From positions 80,251,675 through 80,315,674 of the forward strand of contig NC_090322.1 in assembly GCF_040869045.1 (NCBI RefSeq): 64,000 nucleotides of DNA. The letters are read 5' to 3'. Each line of letters opens with the position of its first letter. Within the stretch, counting starts at the first letter, position 1. The position numbers were made by a program, and so were the translations under genes. Below the pieces are notes generated by a model. The model worked only from the letters and a program-made list of their open reading frames with translations. It was not told where the DNA came from and made no database searches. Shown in pieces: positions 10,270-22,469 of the stretch. Source of the DNA: Eurosta solidaginis (lineage: Eukaryota; Arthropoda; Insecta; Diptera; Tephritidae).

Positions 10270-11408
10270 CCAAGGCAGTCGGTTCTATGTACCGGAGCGA
10301 CTCGGGATTTTCCCGACCAAGGACTGTCATTTCAGTGTGACCCCATTTAATTTGTTTCGTCCCTCCCACAAATTGTCATCCTCCCAGCAGCTTCTTGCAG
10401 CAGGACTGCTACATATTCTCTTACTCCGGGAAGGTATCGAACCCAATCCGGGTCCGTCTCCTGACCCCGGTCCTGAGAAATGGTTTTGCTGCATTTGCCA
10501 GAAAAGAATCTTTTTAGGACGGTCATACTCTGTTCAGTGTGTCTCGTGCAAGGGATGGTTGCATCGGACAGGTTGTTCTGGGCTTGATCCCAAAACCCGA
10601 CGTCCACGTAACTTTTATAAATCTTTTGTGGCTCCTTGCTGCTCACGCCCAAGGGCGTCCCGTAGTCTACGCCTAAGCGCCCTTCCACTACCTTCCAGCA
10701 GCCTCGCTGCTCAGCAAGCCACAACAAGTACCCGCTGCTGCTCGCGCCCCACGGCACCAACAACTCAAACAGCTGATACCACTCATAACTACTACCTTCG
10801 TAGTAGAGCTGGTAGCAATGCTGAGCATCAGCCCCTGCCCCCGTCTTCTTCTCCCCCCCGCCCCCCCCCCCCCCCCCCCTCTTTTCTGGCAGCAATCGTG
10901 CAGGTCAGGGAAACAGACTCTTAGTCCCTACCTCCGTTTGCACCGTCTGCCAGCACAGAATATATAGGTTTGCGACATCCGCTCAATGCAGCTCCTGCTT
11001 TGGGTGGTGCCACTTTCCTAGATGTTCTGGTCTCCGCGACGGCAACCCCTCGACGGGTTTCATCGCGCCATGTTGCCAGGTCGCAAACCCAAATCATCCG
11101 GGTACCCCAATGCTTGCCCAAGGGCGCCCAGTCCCAAGGCCACAACAGCAATTGCGTCCTGGCCTTCCTCAACCCAGGCGTAGTCACCCGTCACTTACCC
11201 CCAGAGTGGCGACGTCTCCCCTCATGCACTTCAGAATTCTGCAGTTAAACTGTAATGGACTAACTGGGAAGATTACGGAGATAGTCAATTTCATGAAGCG
11301 GCACAACATCCGCATTGCTGCGATTCAAGAGACTAAACTCACAGCACGATCTGCATTGCAGACCTGCTCTGGGTATAATGTCCACAGGAAAGACCGCGAG
11401 AGCGGTCG
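10270..11408 (+). mobile_element. LINE-A copy A2 (five-prime end to APE)
   Basis: Begins at the shared family five-prime boundary (TTCCAAGGCAGTCGG). It encodes the hydrophobic segment LLAAGLLHILLL, the 2A-like GIEPNPGP (10433-10456), PHD-like finger 1 (CCICQKRIFLG, CVSCKGWLH), the linker, finger 2 and the start of APE up to DRESG. A C-rich homopolymer at about 10857-10880 shifts the frame before finger 2. The copy is cut at 11408 by the five-prime end of A3. Its first frame is fused to the upstream A1 RT-linker frame (10127-10924). Confidence 0.9.
10433..10456 (+). other. 2A-like motif, copy A2
   Basis: Codons for GIEPNPGP directly after a run of Leu/Ile residues. The Asn-Pro-Gly-Pro end matches the 2A ribosome-skipping consensus D(V/I)ExNPGP, but the Asp is Gly here. 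Such motifs are known at the N-terminus of several APE-type LINEs. Activity is not shown. Confidence 0.7.
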
Positions 11409-12245
11409 GTGCTTCCCAAGGCAGTCGGTTCTATGTACCGGAGCGACTCGGGATTTTTCCCGACCAAGGACTGTCATTTCAGTGTAACCCCATTTAATTT
11501 GTTTCGTCCCTCCCATAAATTGTCATCCTCCCAGCAGCTCCTTGCAGCAGGACTGCTCCATATTCTCTTGCTCCGGGAAGGTATCGAATCCAATCCGGGT
11601 CCGTCTCCTGACCCCGGTCCTGAGAAATGGTTTTGCTGCATCTGCCGGAAAAGAATCTTTTTAGGACGGTCATACTCTGTTCAGTGTGTCTCGTGTAAGG
11701 GATGGTTGCATCGGACAGGTTGTTCTGGGCTTGATCCCAAAACCCGACGTCCACGTAACTTTTATAAATCTTTTGTGGCTCCTTGCTGTTCACGCCAAAG
11801 GGCGCCTCGTAGTCTACGTCTAAGCGCCCCCCCATTACCTTCCAGCAGCCCCGCTGCTCAGCAAGCCACAACAAGTACCCGCTGCTGCTCGCGCCTTACG
11901 GCGCCAACAACTCAAACAGCTGCTACCACTCATAACTACAATCTTCGTAGTAGAGTCGGAAGCAATGCTGAGCAACAGCCCCTGCCCCCGTCTTCTCCCC
12001 CCCTCTTTTCCGGCAGCAATCGTGTAGGTCAGGGAACCAGACTCTTAGTCCCTACCTCCGTTTGCACCGTTTGCCAGCACAGAATATATAGGTTTGCGAC
12101 ATCCGCTCAATGCAGCTCCTGCCTTGGGTGGTGCCACTTTCCTAGATGTTCTGGTTTCCGCGACGGCAACCCCCCGACGGGTTTCATCGTGCCATGTTGC
12201 CAGGTCGCAAACCCAAATCATCCGGGTAACCCAATGCTTGCCTAA
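11409..12245 (+). pseudogene. LINE-A A3: 2A-like and double zinc-finger N-terminal region
   Basis: A 278-codon frame. Residues about 40-55 are a hydrophobic stretch leading to GIESNPGP (11580-11603). Finger 1 follows (CCICRKRIFLG, QCVSCKGWLHRTGC, ending APCC), then a Pro/Ser/Thr-rich linker of about 90 residues and finger 2 (CTVCQHRIYRF, QCSSCLGWCHFPRC, ending VPCC). The two fingers share layout and spacing, so they probably arose by duplication. PHD-like fingers occur in ORF1 of CR1-group LINEs. The frame ends at a TAA that copies A2 and A12 read as CAA, so in the ancestor this region was probably fused to the endonuclease. Confidence 0.8.
11580..11603 (+). other. 2A-like motif, copy A3
   Basis: Codons for GIESNPGP following LLLRE. 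This is the same position as in A2 and A12, with Ser in the variable site. The four terminal residues needed for ribosome skipping are intact. Confidence 0.7.
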
Positions 12246-12275
12246 GGACGCCCAGTCCCAGGGCCACAACAGCAA

Positions 12276-13523
12276 TTGCGTCCTGGCCTTCCACAACCCA
12301 GGCGTAGTCACCCGTCACTTACCCCCAGAGGGGCGGCGTCTCCCCTTAATGGACTAACTGGGAAGATTACGGAGATAGTCGATTGCATGAAGCGGCACAA
12401 CATCCGCATTGCTGCGATTCAAGAGACTAAACTCACAGCAAGATCTGCATTGCAGACCTGCTCTGGATATAATGTCCACAGGAAAGACCGCGAGAGCGGA
12501 AATGGAGGCGGCCTCGCGTTTATTATACACCACTCTGTGCAATATTATATATTTGATCCTGGCATCGACCGCAGGGACAATGTCTTAGAACGTCAAGCCC
12601 TATCTGTCCGGTCAGGCGATGCAAACCTAGAAATCATCAACATCTACATCCCTCCTGCCACCTGTTGCCCCAGTGGATACCGCCCTAATATCAGAGCCTT
12701 ACTCACTGGCAACAATCGCATTATCTTAGGCGATTTCAATGCCCATCATGATCTATGGCATTCAAATTTGCGGGCGGACAGTAGGGGTGATATGTTGGCG
12801 GATCAAATAGAAGAAACGACGTTCTGCACAATAAACGGAGACGCCCCCACACGTATGGTAGGAAGCTGTCACAGTTCGCCAGATATCTCAATCGTGAGCG
12901 CAGAGCTCGTAAACTGCGTCAACTGGCAGCCGATGGTATCATTGGCATCCGACCACCTGCCTATACTTATTTCGCTCGAGCGTACCGCCGACTTCATTGT
13001 CACCGAAAAACGCACTTTCATAAACTTTAAAAAAGGAAAGTGGGAAGAATATAAATCTTTTACAGACAACCTCTTTGCTGCCCTCCCTATCCCGATTGAT
13101 GCCCGCCAAGGGGAGCGTGCCTTCCGCAAGGTCATTGAATCCGCCTCGGCACGTTTCATCCCCGCCGGGAGAATTCCCGAAATCCGGCCCCACTTCCCGG
13201 CGGAGGCCGCGAGCTTAGCGAGGGAACGCGACCTTATAAGACAGCTTGATCCAAGCGACCCCCAAATAAGGGATATAAACCAACGCATCAGATTGCTTGT
13301 GGACGAACACAAGCGGGCGAAATGGGAAGAGCACCTAAGAGGTTGTAACCTCTCTACCGGTGTAGGTAAACTTTGGTCCACCGTAAAGTCCCTATCGAAT
13401 CCGACTAAGCACAAAGACAAAGTTTCCATCGCCTTTGGCGATAAGGTGCTGTCGGATGCGGAAAAATGCGCGAACGCTTTCTGCCGACAATATATAATGC
13501 ATCCTACGGTCGACAAAGATTGA
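12276..13523 (+). pseudogene. LINE-A A3: APE endonuclease and RT linker
   Basis: A 415-codon frame. It carries the APE motifs AAIQETKLT (metal-binding Glu), ILGDFNAHHDLWH (Asp/Asn), GSCHSSPDISIVS and the SDHLPI motif, followed by a linker rich in Lys and Arg (KGKWEEYKSF, HKRAKWEEHLRG). The N-terminal LNCNGLTG block is shortened by a 32-bp deletion that removes the first beta strand and its Asn. It ends at a TGA in place of an Arg codon. It would nick the target DNA. The stretch 12660-13203 is identical by eye to copy A12. Confidence 0.85.
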
Positions 13524-13751
13524 CGGAGAGCCAATAGACACGCACATAAACACAAATTCAGCGCGTCACCAATCACCGTCACCGCTAGAGAGGTTGAGGA
13601 CGCCATTGGTCGCGCTAAACCATCCAAAGCAGTGGGCCCAGACGGCATAGCCATGCCGATGCTTAAAAACCTAGGGAAAGAGGGTTTCAAATATTTAGCG
13701 CATGTCTTCAACCTGTCTCTCTCCACCTTTGCCATACCCGAGAAATAGAAA

Positions 13752-15383
13752 ATGGCCAAGGTGGTCCCGCTACTAAAGCCTGGGAAACCAGCTAACGTAG
13801 GTGAGTCATATCGTCCGATATCTCTCCTATCGCCAGTGGCAAAGACGCTTGAAGCCATTTTGCTCCCTTATTTCCAAGCACATTTGCAGCTAGCCCCTCA
13901 TCAGCATGGCTTCAGAAAACTCTATAGCACTACCTCCGCGCCAAATGTCATTGGCACCCAGATAAATTGCGGTTTGAATCAATACCCCCACCATAGAACA
14001 GTACTCGTAGCGCTAGACCTATCAAAAGCCTTTGATACGGTCAACCATGGCTCATTACTGCAAGACCTGGAAGGGTCTACCCTTCCCCCATGTCTTAAAA
14101 GGTGGACCGCAAATTATCTGGGTGGTCGGCAGGCATCGGTGCAATTCAGAAACGAAACATCAAAACCAAGGAGAATTAAACAAGGGGTGCCACAGGGTGG
14201 TGTCCTATCCCCACTTTTGTTTAATTTCTACATATCTAAGCTACCTTCACCACCGGAAGGAGTCACAATCGTTTCCTACCCCGATGACTGCACAATAATG
14301 GCCACAGGCCCAGGCCCAGAGATCGATGAGCTATGCAATAAAATAAACGGCTATCTCCCTGATCTCTCCAGTTTTTTCGCCTCGCGAAACCTGGCATTGT
14401 CATCGACTAAATCTTCCGCGACCTTTTTTACAACATGGACGCCCCAAATGTCGACCATATTGAACATCCACGTCGATGGCACTACGCTACCGACTGTCCT
14501 ACACCCCAAGATCTTGGGTGTGACGTTTGATCAGGATCTACATTTTGGTGCGCACGCAACCGCAATTGTTCCTAGAATTCAGAGCCGTAATAAAATCCTC
14601 AAATCCCGTGCTGGCAGTACCTGGGGAAAAGATAAAGAAACGCTCATAACCACATACAAAGCAATTAGCCAGCCGATTACGTGCTACGCGTCACCCATAT
14701 GGTCGCCAAGCCTAAAAACTACCCACTGGAAGAAACTACAGGCCTGCCAAAATACTGCTCTCAGAATCGCCACGGGCTGTCTTCTTGTGTCCCCAGAACA
14801 CCATATGCATAATGAGGCGAGAATACTCCCCATCAGGGAGAGAAATGAGATGCTGACCAAACAGTTTCTGTTGAATACCCAGAAACCTGGGCATCCCAAC
14901 AGACATCTGATTGACGAACCAGCACCGCCTGGGGGCCTAGGGAGTCATCTCCGTAAGCATTTTGAGGAAATACGGCACCTGAGAACCCAGCCGTATGAAG
15001 CGAAAAAACACAAGCAGGTCCTTGGTGAACTCCATAGACAGGCGTCGGACCTTTATGTCGGGAATTGCCCGGTGAATCCAGTACTTGAAGAAAAATATCC
15101 AGAACTCGCGGAAGAGGAACGCATACTCCCCAGGGAAACGCGTGTCACTCTTGCTCAACTTCGTTATGGATACTGTAACAGGTTAAACTCTTACCTATCC
15201 AGAATCAACCCCGACGTACAAAATGTATGCCCCGCTTGCAATGTGTCCCCACATGACACCAACCATCTCTTTAATTGTAATGTGGAACCAACGCCTCTAA
15301 CACCCCTTTCCTTATGGTCCACCCCTGTTGAAACGGCAAGTTTCCTTGGACTCCCGTTAGAGGATATTGATGACAATTTGTGA
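13752..15383 (+). pseudogene. LINE-A A3: reverse transcriptase and C-terminal region
   Basis: A 543-codon frame with RPISLLSPVAKTLEAILL, HQHGFRK, VALDLSKAFDTVNH and QGVPQGGVLSPLLFNFY. The catalytic box reads SYPDDCT instead of SYADDCT, so activity is doubtful. The thumb (ILGVTFDQDLHFGAH) and a C-terminal Cys/His knuckle (CPACNVSPHDTNHLFNC) follow. No RNase H is present. The frame stops 30 bp before the CAA tail. It belongs to the Jockey/CR1 superfamily; the exact clade is not settled by eye. Confidence 0.85.
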
Positions 15384-15435
15384 TCGGTCGCGGCTATTAG
15401 GTGGGGCGAGCATTGCTACAACAACAACAACAACA

Positions 15436-17412
15436 ACAAAGTTTCCATCGTCTTTGGCGACAAAGTGCTATCGGACGTGAAAAAATGCGCGAGCGCTTTC
15501 TACCGACAATATATAATGCATCCTACGGTCGACAAACATAGACGGAGAGCAATAGACACGCACATAAACACAAATTCAGCGCGTCACCAATCACCATCAC
15601 CGCTAAAGAGGTTGAGGACGCCATTGGTCGTGCTAAACCATCCAAAGCAGTGGGCCCAGACAGCATAGCAATGACGATGCTTAAAAGCCTAGGGAAAGAG
15701 GGTTTCAAATATTTAGCGCAAGTCTTCAACCTGTCTCTTTCCACCTTTGTCATACCCGAGAAATGGAAAATGGCCAAGGTGGTCCCGTTACTAAAGCCTG
15801 GGAAACCAGCTAACATAGGTGAGTCGTATCGTCCGATATCTCTCCTATCACCAGTGGCAAAGACGCTTGAAGCCATTTTGCTCCCTTATTTGCAAGCAAA
15901 TTTGCAGCTAGCCCCTCATCAGCATGGCTTCAGAAAACTTCATAGCACTACCACCGCGCTAAATGCCATTAGCACCCAGATAAATTGCGGTTTAAATCAA
16001 TACCCCCACCATAGAACAGTACTCGTAGCGCTAGACCTATCAAAAGCTTTTGATACGGTCAACCATGGCTCGTTACTGCAAGACTTGGAACGGTCTACCC
16101 TTCCCCCATGTCTTAAAAGGTGGACCGCAAATTATCTGGGTGGTCGACAGGCATCGCTGCAATTTAGAACCGAAACATGAAAACCAAGGAGAATTAAACA
16201 AGGGGTGCCACAGGGTGGTGTCCTATCCCCACTTTTGTTTAATTTCTACATATCTAAGCTACCTTCACCACCGGAAGGAGTCACAATCGTTTCCTACACC
16301 GATGACTGCACAATAATGGCCACAGGCCCAGGCCCAAAGATCGATGCGCCTCGCGAAACCTGGCATTATCACCGACTAAATCCTCCGCGACCTTATTTAC
16401 AACATGGGCGTCCCAAATGTCGACCGTTTTGAACATCCACGTCGATGGCACTACGCTTCCGACTGGCCCACACCCCAAAATCTTGGGTGTGACGTTTGAT
16501 CATGATCTACATTTTGGTGAGCACGCAGCCGCAATTCTTCCGAGAATTCAGAGCCGTAACAAAATCCTCAAATCCTTCGCTGGCAGTACCTGGGGAAAAG
16601 ATAAAGAAACGCTCATGACTACATACAAAGCAATTGGCCAGCCGATTACGTGCTACGCGTCACCGATATGGTCGCCAAGCCTAAAAATCACCCACTGGAA
16701 GAAACTACAGGCCTGCCAAAATACTGCTCTCGGAATCGCCACGGGCTGTCTTCTTATGTCCCCAGAACACCATCTGCATAATGAGGCGAGAATACTCCCC
16801 ATCAGGGAGAGAAATGAGATGCTGACCAAACAGTTCCTGTTGAATACCCAGAAACCTGGGCATCCCAACAGACATCTGATTGATGAACCAGCACCGCCTA
16901 GGGGCTTAAGGAATCATCTCCGTAAGCATTTTGAGGAAATACGGCACCTGAGAACCCAGCCGTATGAAGTGAAAAAACACAAGCAGGTCCTTGGTGAACT
17001 CCATAAACAGGCGTCGGACCTTTATGCCGGGAATTGCCCGGTGAATCCAGTACTTAAAGAAAATTATCCAAAACTCGCGGAAGAGGAACGCATACTCCCC
17101 AGGGAAACGCGTGTCACTCTTGCTCAACTTCGTTCTGGATACTGTAACAGGTTAAACTCTTACCTATCCAGAATCAACCCCGACATACAAAATGTATGCC
17201 CCGCTTGCAATGTGTCCCCACATGACACCAACCATCTCTTCAATTGTAATGTGGACCCAACGCCTCTAACACCCCTTTCGTTATGGTCCACCCCTGTTGA
17301 AACCGCAAGTTTCCTTGGACTCCCGTTAGAGGATATTGATGACAATTTGTGATCGGTCCCGGCTATTAGGTGGGGCGATCATTGCTACAACAACAACAAC
17401 AACAACAACAAC
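15436..17412 (+). mobile_element. LINE-A copy A4, five-prime truncated (RT onward)
   Basis: Joins the A3 tail directly: the CAA repeat runs into CAAAGTTTCCATCG, an internal LINE-A position, with CAAAG shared at the junction. It encodes the RT in several frames: 15650-16180 (fingers and palm), a TGA at about 16178, 16205-16432 (PQGGVLSPLL, box SYTDDCT), a roughly 65-bp deletion near 16345, then 16417-17352 with the intact C-terminal region. It ends in its own CAA tail (17390-17412). Confidence 0.9.
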
Positions 17413-19780
17413 CAGCTGCCCATACTTATTTCGCTCGAGCGTACCGCCGACTTCATCGTCACTGAAAAACGCACTTTCATAAACTTCAAAAAAGGAAAGT
17501 GGGAAGAATATAAATCCTTTACAGACAGCCGCTTTGCTGCCCTCCCTATCCCGACTGGTGCCCGCCAAGGGGAGCGTGCCTTCCGTAAGGTCATTGAATC
17601 CGCCTCGGCACGTTTCATTCCCGCCGGGAGAATTCCCGCAATCCGGCCCCACTTCCCGGCGGAGGCCGCAAACTTAGCGAGAGAACGTGACCTTATAAGA
17701 CAGCTTGAGCCAGGCGACCCCCGAATAAGGGATATAAACCAACGCATCAGATTGCTTGTGGATGAACACAAGCGGGCGAAATGGGAGGAGGTTGTAACCT
17801 CTCTACCGGTGTGGGTAAACTTTGGTCCACCGTAAAGTCCCTATGGAATCAGACTAAGCACAAAGGCAAAGTTTCCATCGCCTTTGGCGACAAAGTGCTG
17901 TCGGATGCGAAAAAATGCGCGAGCGCTTTCTACCAACAATATATAATGCATCCTACGGTCGACAAAGATAGACGGAGAGCCAATAGCCACTCACATAAAC
18001 ACAAATTCAGCGCGTCACCAATCACCATCACCGCTAAAGAGGTTGAGGACGCCATTGGTCATGCTAAACCATCCAAAGCAGTGGGCCCAGACGGCATAGC
18101 CATGCCGATGCTTAAAAGCCTAAAGAAAGAGGGTTTCAAATATTTAGCGCATGTCTTCAACCTGTCTCTTTCCACCTTTGTCATACCCGAGAAATGGAAA
18201 ATGGCCAAGGTGGGCCCGCTACTAAAGCCTGGGAAACCAGCTAACATAGGTGAGTCGTATCGTCCGATATCTCTCCTATCGCCAATGGCAAAGACGCTTG
18301 AAGCCATTTTGCTCCCTTATTTCCAAGCAAATTTGCAGCTAGCCCCTCATCAGCATGGCTTCAGAAAACTCCATAGCACTACCACCGCGCTAAATGCCAT
18401 TAGCACCCAGATAAATTGCGGTTTAAATCAATACCCCCACCATAGAACAGTACTCGTTGCGCTATACCTTTTTTGATACGGTCAACCATGGCACGTTACT
18501 GCAAGACCTGGAAGGGTCTACCCTTCCCCCATGTCTTAAAAGGTGGACTGCAAATTATATGGGTGGTAGGCAGGCATGGGTGCAATTTAGAAACGAAACA
18601 TCAAAACCAAGAAGAATTAAACAAGGGGTGCCACAGGGTGGTGTCCTATCCCCACTTTTGTTTAACTTCTACATATCAAAGCTACCTTCGCCACCAGAAG
18701 GAGTTACTATCGTTTCCTACGCCGATAACTACACAATAATGGCCACAGGCCCAGGCCCACAGATCGATGAGATTTGCAAGAGAATAAACAGCTACCTCCT
18801 TGATCTCTCCAGTTTTTTCGCCTCGCGAAACCTGGAATTATCACCGACTAAATCATCCGGGATGGAACTACGCTACCGACTTTCCTACACCCCAAAATCT
18901 TGGGTGTGACGTTTGATCATGATCTACATTTTGGTGAGCATGCAGCCGCAATTGTACCGAAAATCCACAGCCGTAACAAAATCCTCAAATCTCTTGCTGG
19001 CAGTACTTGGGGAAAAGACAAAGAAACGCTCATTACCACTTACAAAGCGATTGGCCAGCCGATTGCATGCTACGCGGCCCCTATAAGTTCGCCAAGCTTA
19101 AAAACTACACACTGGAAGAAGCTACAGGCCTGCCAAAATACTGCTCTCAGAACCGCCACGGGCTGTCTTCTTATGTCCCCAGAACACCATCTACATAATG
19201 AGGCGAGAATACTCCCCATCAGGGAGAGAAATGAGATGCTAACCAAACAGTTCTTGTTGAATACCCAGAAACCTGGGCATCCCAACAGACATCTAATTGA
19301 TGAGCCTAGGGGCTTAAGGAGTCATCTCCGTAAGCATTATGAGGAAATACGGCACCTGAGAACTCAGCCGTATGAAGCAAAAAACACAAGCAGGTCCTCA
19401 GTGAACTCCACAATCAGGCGTTGGACCTTTATGCCAGGAATTGCCGTGTGAATCCAGTACCCAAAGAACAGTTGCGGAAGAGGAACGGACACTCCCCAGG
19501 GAAACGCGAGTCACTCTAGCTCAACTTCGATCTGGATACTGTAACAGGTTAAACTCTTACCTATCCAGAATCAACCCCGACATACAAAATGTATGCCCTG
19601 CTTGCAATGTGTCCCCACATGACACCAACCATCTCTTTAATAGTAATGTGGAACCAACGCCTCTAACACCCCTCACATTATGGTCCACCCCTGTTGAAAC
19701 AGCAAGTTTCCTTGAACTGCCGTTAGAGGATATTGATGACAATTTGTGATCGGTCGCACCTATTGGTGCACAACAACTAG
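17413..19780 (+). mobile_element. LINE-A copy A5, five-prime truncated (end of APE onward)
   Basis: Abuts the A4 tail and starts inside the APE C-terminus (ILISLERTADF). The RT is split by a 10-bp deletion near 17788, an 8-bp loss near 18470, a roughly 70-bp deletion near 18860 and a frameshift near 19385. The catalytic box reads SYADNYT. The three-prime end is cut at about 19770, just short of the CAA tail. It is more decayed than A3 or A4. Confidence 0.85.
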
Positions 19781-20175
19781 ACTATCATCAGCATGGCCTT
19801 AGAAAACTAAATGCCATTAGCACGCAGACAAATTGCGGTTTAAAACAAAACCTGTCAAAAGCGTTTGATACGGTCAGCCATGGCACGTTACTGCAAGACC
19901 TGGAAGGGTCTACCCTTCCCCCATGTCTTAAAAGGTGGACCGCAAATTACCTGGGTGGTCAGCAGGCATCGGTGCAATTTGGGAATGCAACATCCAAACC
20001 AAGAAGAATTAAACAAGGGGTGCCACAGGGTGGTGTGAGCATGCAGCCGCAATTGTACCGAAAATCCACAGCCGTAACAAAATCCTCAAATCTCTTGCTG
20101 GCAGTACCTTGGGAAAAGACAAAGAAACGCTCATTACCACTTACAAAGCGATTGGCCAGCCGATTGCATGCTACG
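19781..20175 (+). mobile_element. LINE-A fragment A6 (internally deleted RT)
   Basis: Plus-strand pieces of RT: HQHGLRK, SKAFDTVSHGTLLQDLEG, QGVPQGGV, then a jump to the thumb (KILKSLAGS). It ends at about 20175 where the inverted copy A7 begins, so A6 and A7 form a head-to-head or tail-to-tail palindromic junction. Confidence 0.8.
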
Positions 20176-22469
20176 CAATCAATATCCTCTAACGGGAGTC
20201 CAAGGAAACTTGCCGTTTCAACAGGGGTGGACCATAAGGAAAGGGGTGTTAGAGGCGTTGGTTCCACATTACAATTAAAGAGATGGTTGGTGTCATGTGG
20301 GGACACATTGCAAGCGGGGCATACATTTTGTATGTCGGGGTTGATTCTGGATAGGTAAGAGTTTAACCTGTGACAGTATCCAGAACGAAGTTGAGCAAGA
20401 GTGACACGCGTTTCCCTGGGGAGTATGCGTTCCTCTTCCGCGAGTTCTGGATATTTTTCTTCAAGTACTGGATTCACCGGGCAATTCCCGACATAAAGGT
20501 CCGACGCCTGTCTATGGAGTTCACCAAGGACCTGCTTGTGTTTTTTCGGTTCATACGGCTGGGTTCTCAGGTGCCGTATTTCCTCAAAATGCTTACGGAG
20601 ATGACTCCTTAGGCCCCTAGGCGGTGCTGGTTCGTCAATCAGATGTCTGTTGGGATGCCCAGGTTTCTGGGTATTCAACAGAAACTGTTTGGTCAGCATC
20701 TCATTTCTCTCCCTGATGGGGAGTATTCTCGCCTCATTATGCAGATGGTGTTCTGGGGACATAAGAAGACAGCCCGTGGCGATTCTGAGAGCAGTATTTT
20801 GGCAGGCCTGTAGTTTCTTCCAGTGGGTAGTTTTTAGGCTTGGCGACCATATGGGTGACGCGTAACACGTAATCGGCTGGCGAATTGCTTTGTATGTGGT
20901 CATGAGCATTTCTTTATCTTTTCCCCAGGCACTGCCAGCAAGGGATTTGAGGATTTTATTACGGCTCTGAATTCTCGGAACAATTGCGGTTGCGTGCGCA
21001 CCAAAATGTAGATCCTGATCAAACGTCACACCCAAGATTTTGGGGTGTAGGACAGTCGGTAGCGTAGTGCCATCGACGTGGATGTTCAATATGGTCGACA
21101 TTTGGGGCGTCCATGTTGTAAATAAGGTCGCAGAAGATTTAGTCGGTGACAATGCCAGGTTTCGCGAGGCGAAAAAACTAGAGAGATCAGGGAGATAGCC
21201 GTTTATTTTATTGCATAGCTCATCGATCTCTGGGCCTGGGCCTGTGGCCATTATTGTGCAGTCATCGGCGTAGGAAACGATTGTGACTCCTTCCGGTGGT
21301 GAAGGTAGCTTGGATATGTTGAAATTAAACAAAAGTGGGGATAGGACACCACCCTGTGGCACCCCTTGTTTAATTCTCCTTGGTTTTGATGTTTCGTTTC
21401 TGAATTGCACCGATGCCTGCCGACCACCCAGATAATTTGCGGTACACCTTTTAAGACATGGGGGAAAGGTAGACCCTTCCAGATCTTGCAGTAACGAGCC
21501 ATGGTTGACGGTATCAAAGGCTTTTGATAGGTCTAGCGCTACGAGTACTGTTCTATGGTGGGGGTATTGATTCAAACCGCAATTTATCTGGGTGCCAATG
21601 ACATTTAGCGCGGAGGTAGTGCTATGGAGTTTTCTGAAGCCATGCTGATGAGGGGCTAGCTGCAAATGTGCTTGGAAATAAGAGAGCAAAATGGCTTCAA
21701 GCGTGTTTGCCACTGGCGATAGGAGAGATATCGGACGATATGACTCACCTATGTTAGCTGGTTTCCCAGGCTTTAGTAGCGGGACCACCTTGGCCATTTT
21801 CCATTTCTCGGGTATGACAAAGGTGGAAAGAGACAGGTTGAAGACATGCGCTAAATATTTGAATCCCTCTTTCCCTAGGTTTTTAAGCATCGGCATGGCT
21901 ATGCCGTCTGGGCCCACTGCTTTGGATGGTTTAGCGCGACCAATAGCGTCCTCAACCTCTCTAGCGGTGATGGTGATTGGTGACGCGCTGAATTTGTGTT
22001 TATGTGCGTGTCTATTGGCTCTCCGTCTATCTTTGTCAACTGTAGGATGCATTATATATTGTCGGCAGAAAGCGCTCGCGCATTTTTTCGCATCCGACAG
22101 CACCTTATCGCCAAAGGCGATGGAAACTTTGTCTTTGTGCTTAGTCGGATTCGATAGGGACTTTACGGTGGACCAAAGTTTACCTACACCGGTAGAGAGG
22201 TTACAACCTCTTAGGTGCTCTTCCCATTTCGCCCGCTTGTGTTCGTCCACAAGCAATCTGATGCGTTGGTTTATATCCCTTATTTGAGGGTCGCCTGGAT
22301 CAAGCTGTCTTATAAGGTCGCGTTCCCTCGCTAGGCTCGCGGCTCCCGCCGGGAAGTGGGGCCGGATTTCGGGAATTCTCCCGGCGGGAATGAAATGTGC
22401 CGAGGCGGATTCAATGACCTCAGGCACGCTCCCCTTGGCGGGCATCAGTCGGGATAGGGAGGGCAGCAA
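20176..22469 (-). CDS. LINE-A A7: reverse transcriptase, longest intact RT frame
   Basis: An uninterrupted frame of about 760 LINE-A codons (it reads on to 19959 through antisense A6 sequence). It carries the basic linker, RPISLLSPVANTLEAI, VALDLSKAFDTVNH, QGVPQGGVLSPLLFN, an intact SYADDCT box, the thumb and the knuckle CPACNVSPHDTNHLFNC. Only the endonuclease and N-terminal parts are missing or damaged. Without them it cannot retrotranspose on its own, and no promoter is visible, but the RT domain itself has no obvious lesion. The last roughly 75 residues are not element-derived. Confidence 0.8.

Larger units (their letters stand above)
11411..15439 (+). mobile_element. LINE-A copy A3, nearly full length
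   Basis: The best preserved copy in the chain: five-prime boundary GCTTCCCAAGGCAGTC, ORF1 part, APE, RT, C-terminal knuckle and the tail GCTACAACAACAAC at 15416-15439. Disabling changes by eye: TAA at 12243-12248, a 32-bp deletion near 12345, TGA near 13521 (Arg codon), TAG near 13746 (Trp codon) and YPDD in place of YADD. No target-site duplication is evident since A2 and A4 abut both ends. It is the reference for the family layout. Confidence 0.9.

Noticed and set aside
11409..12245. The zinc-finger frame as a host chromatin gene
   Set aside because: The same frame occurs in several copies, always between the LINE-A five-prime end and APE.
15416..15439. CAA/TTG runs as telomeric or simple microsatellite arrays
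   Set aside because: They are short, always follow the same LINE-A or S end, and are insertion tails.
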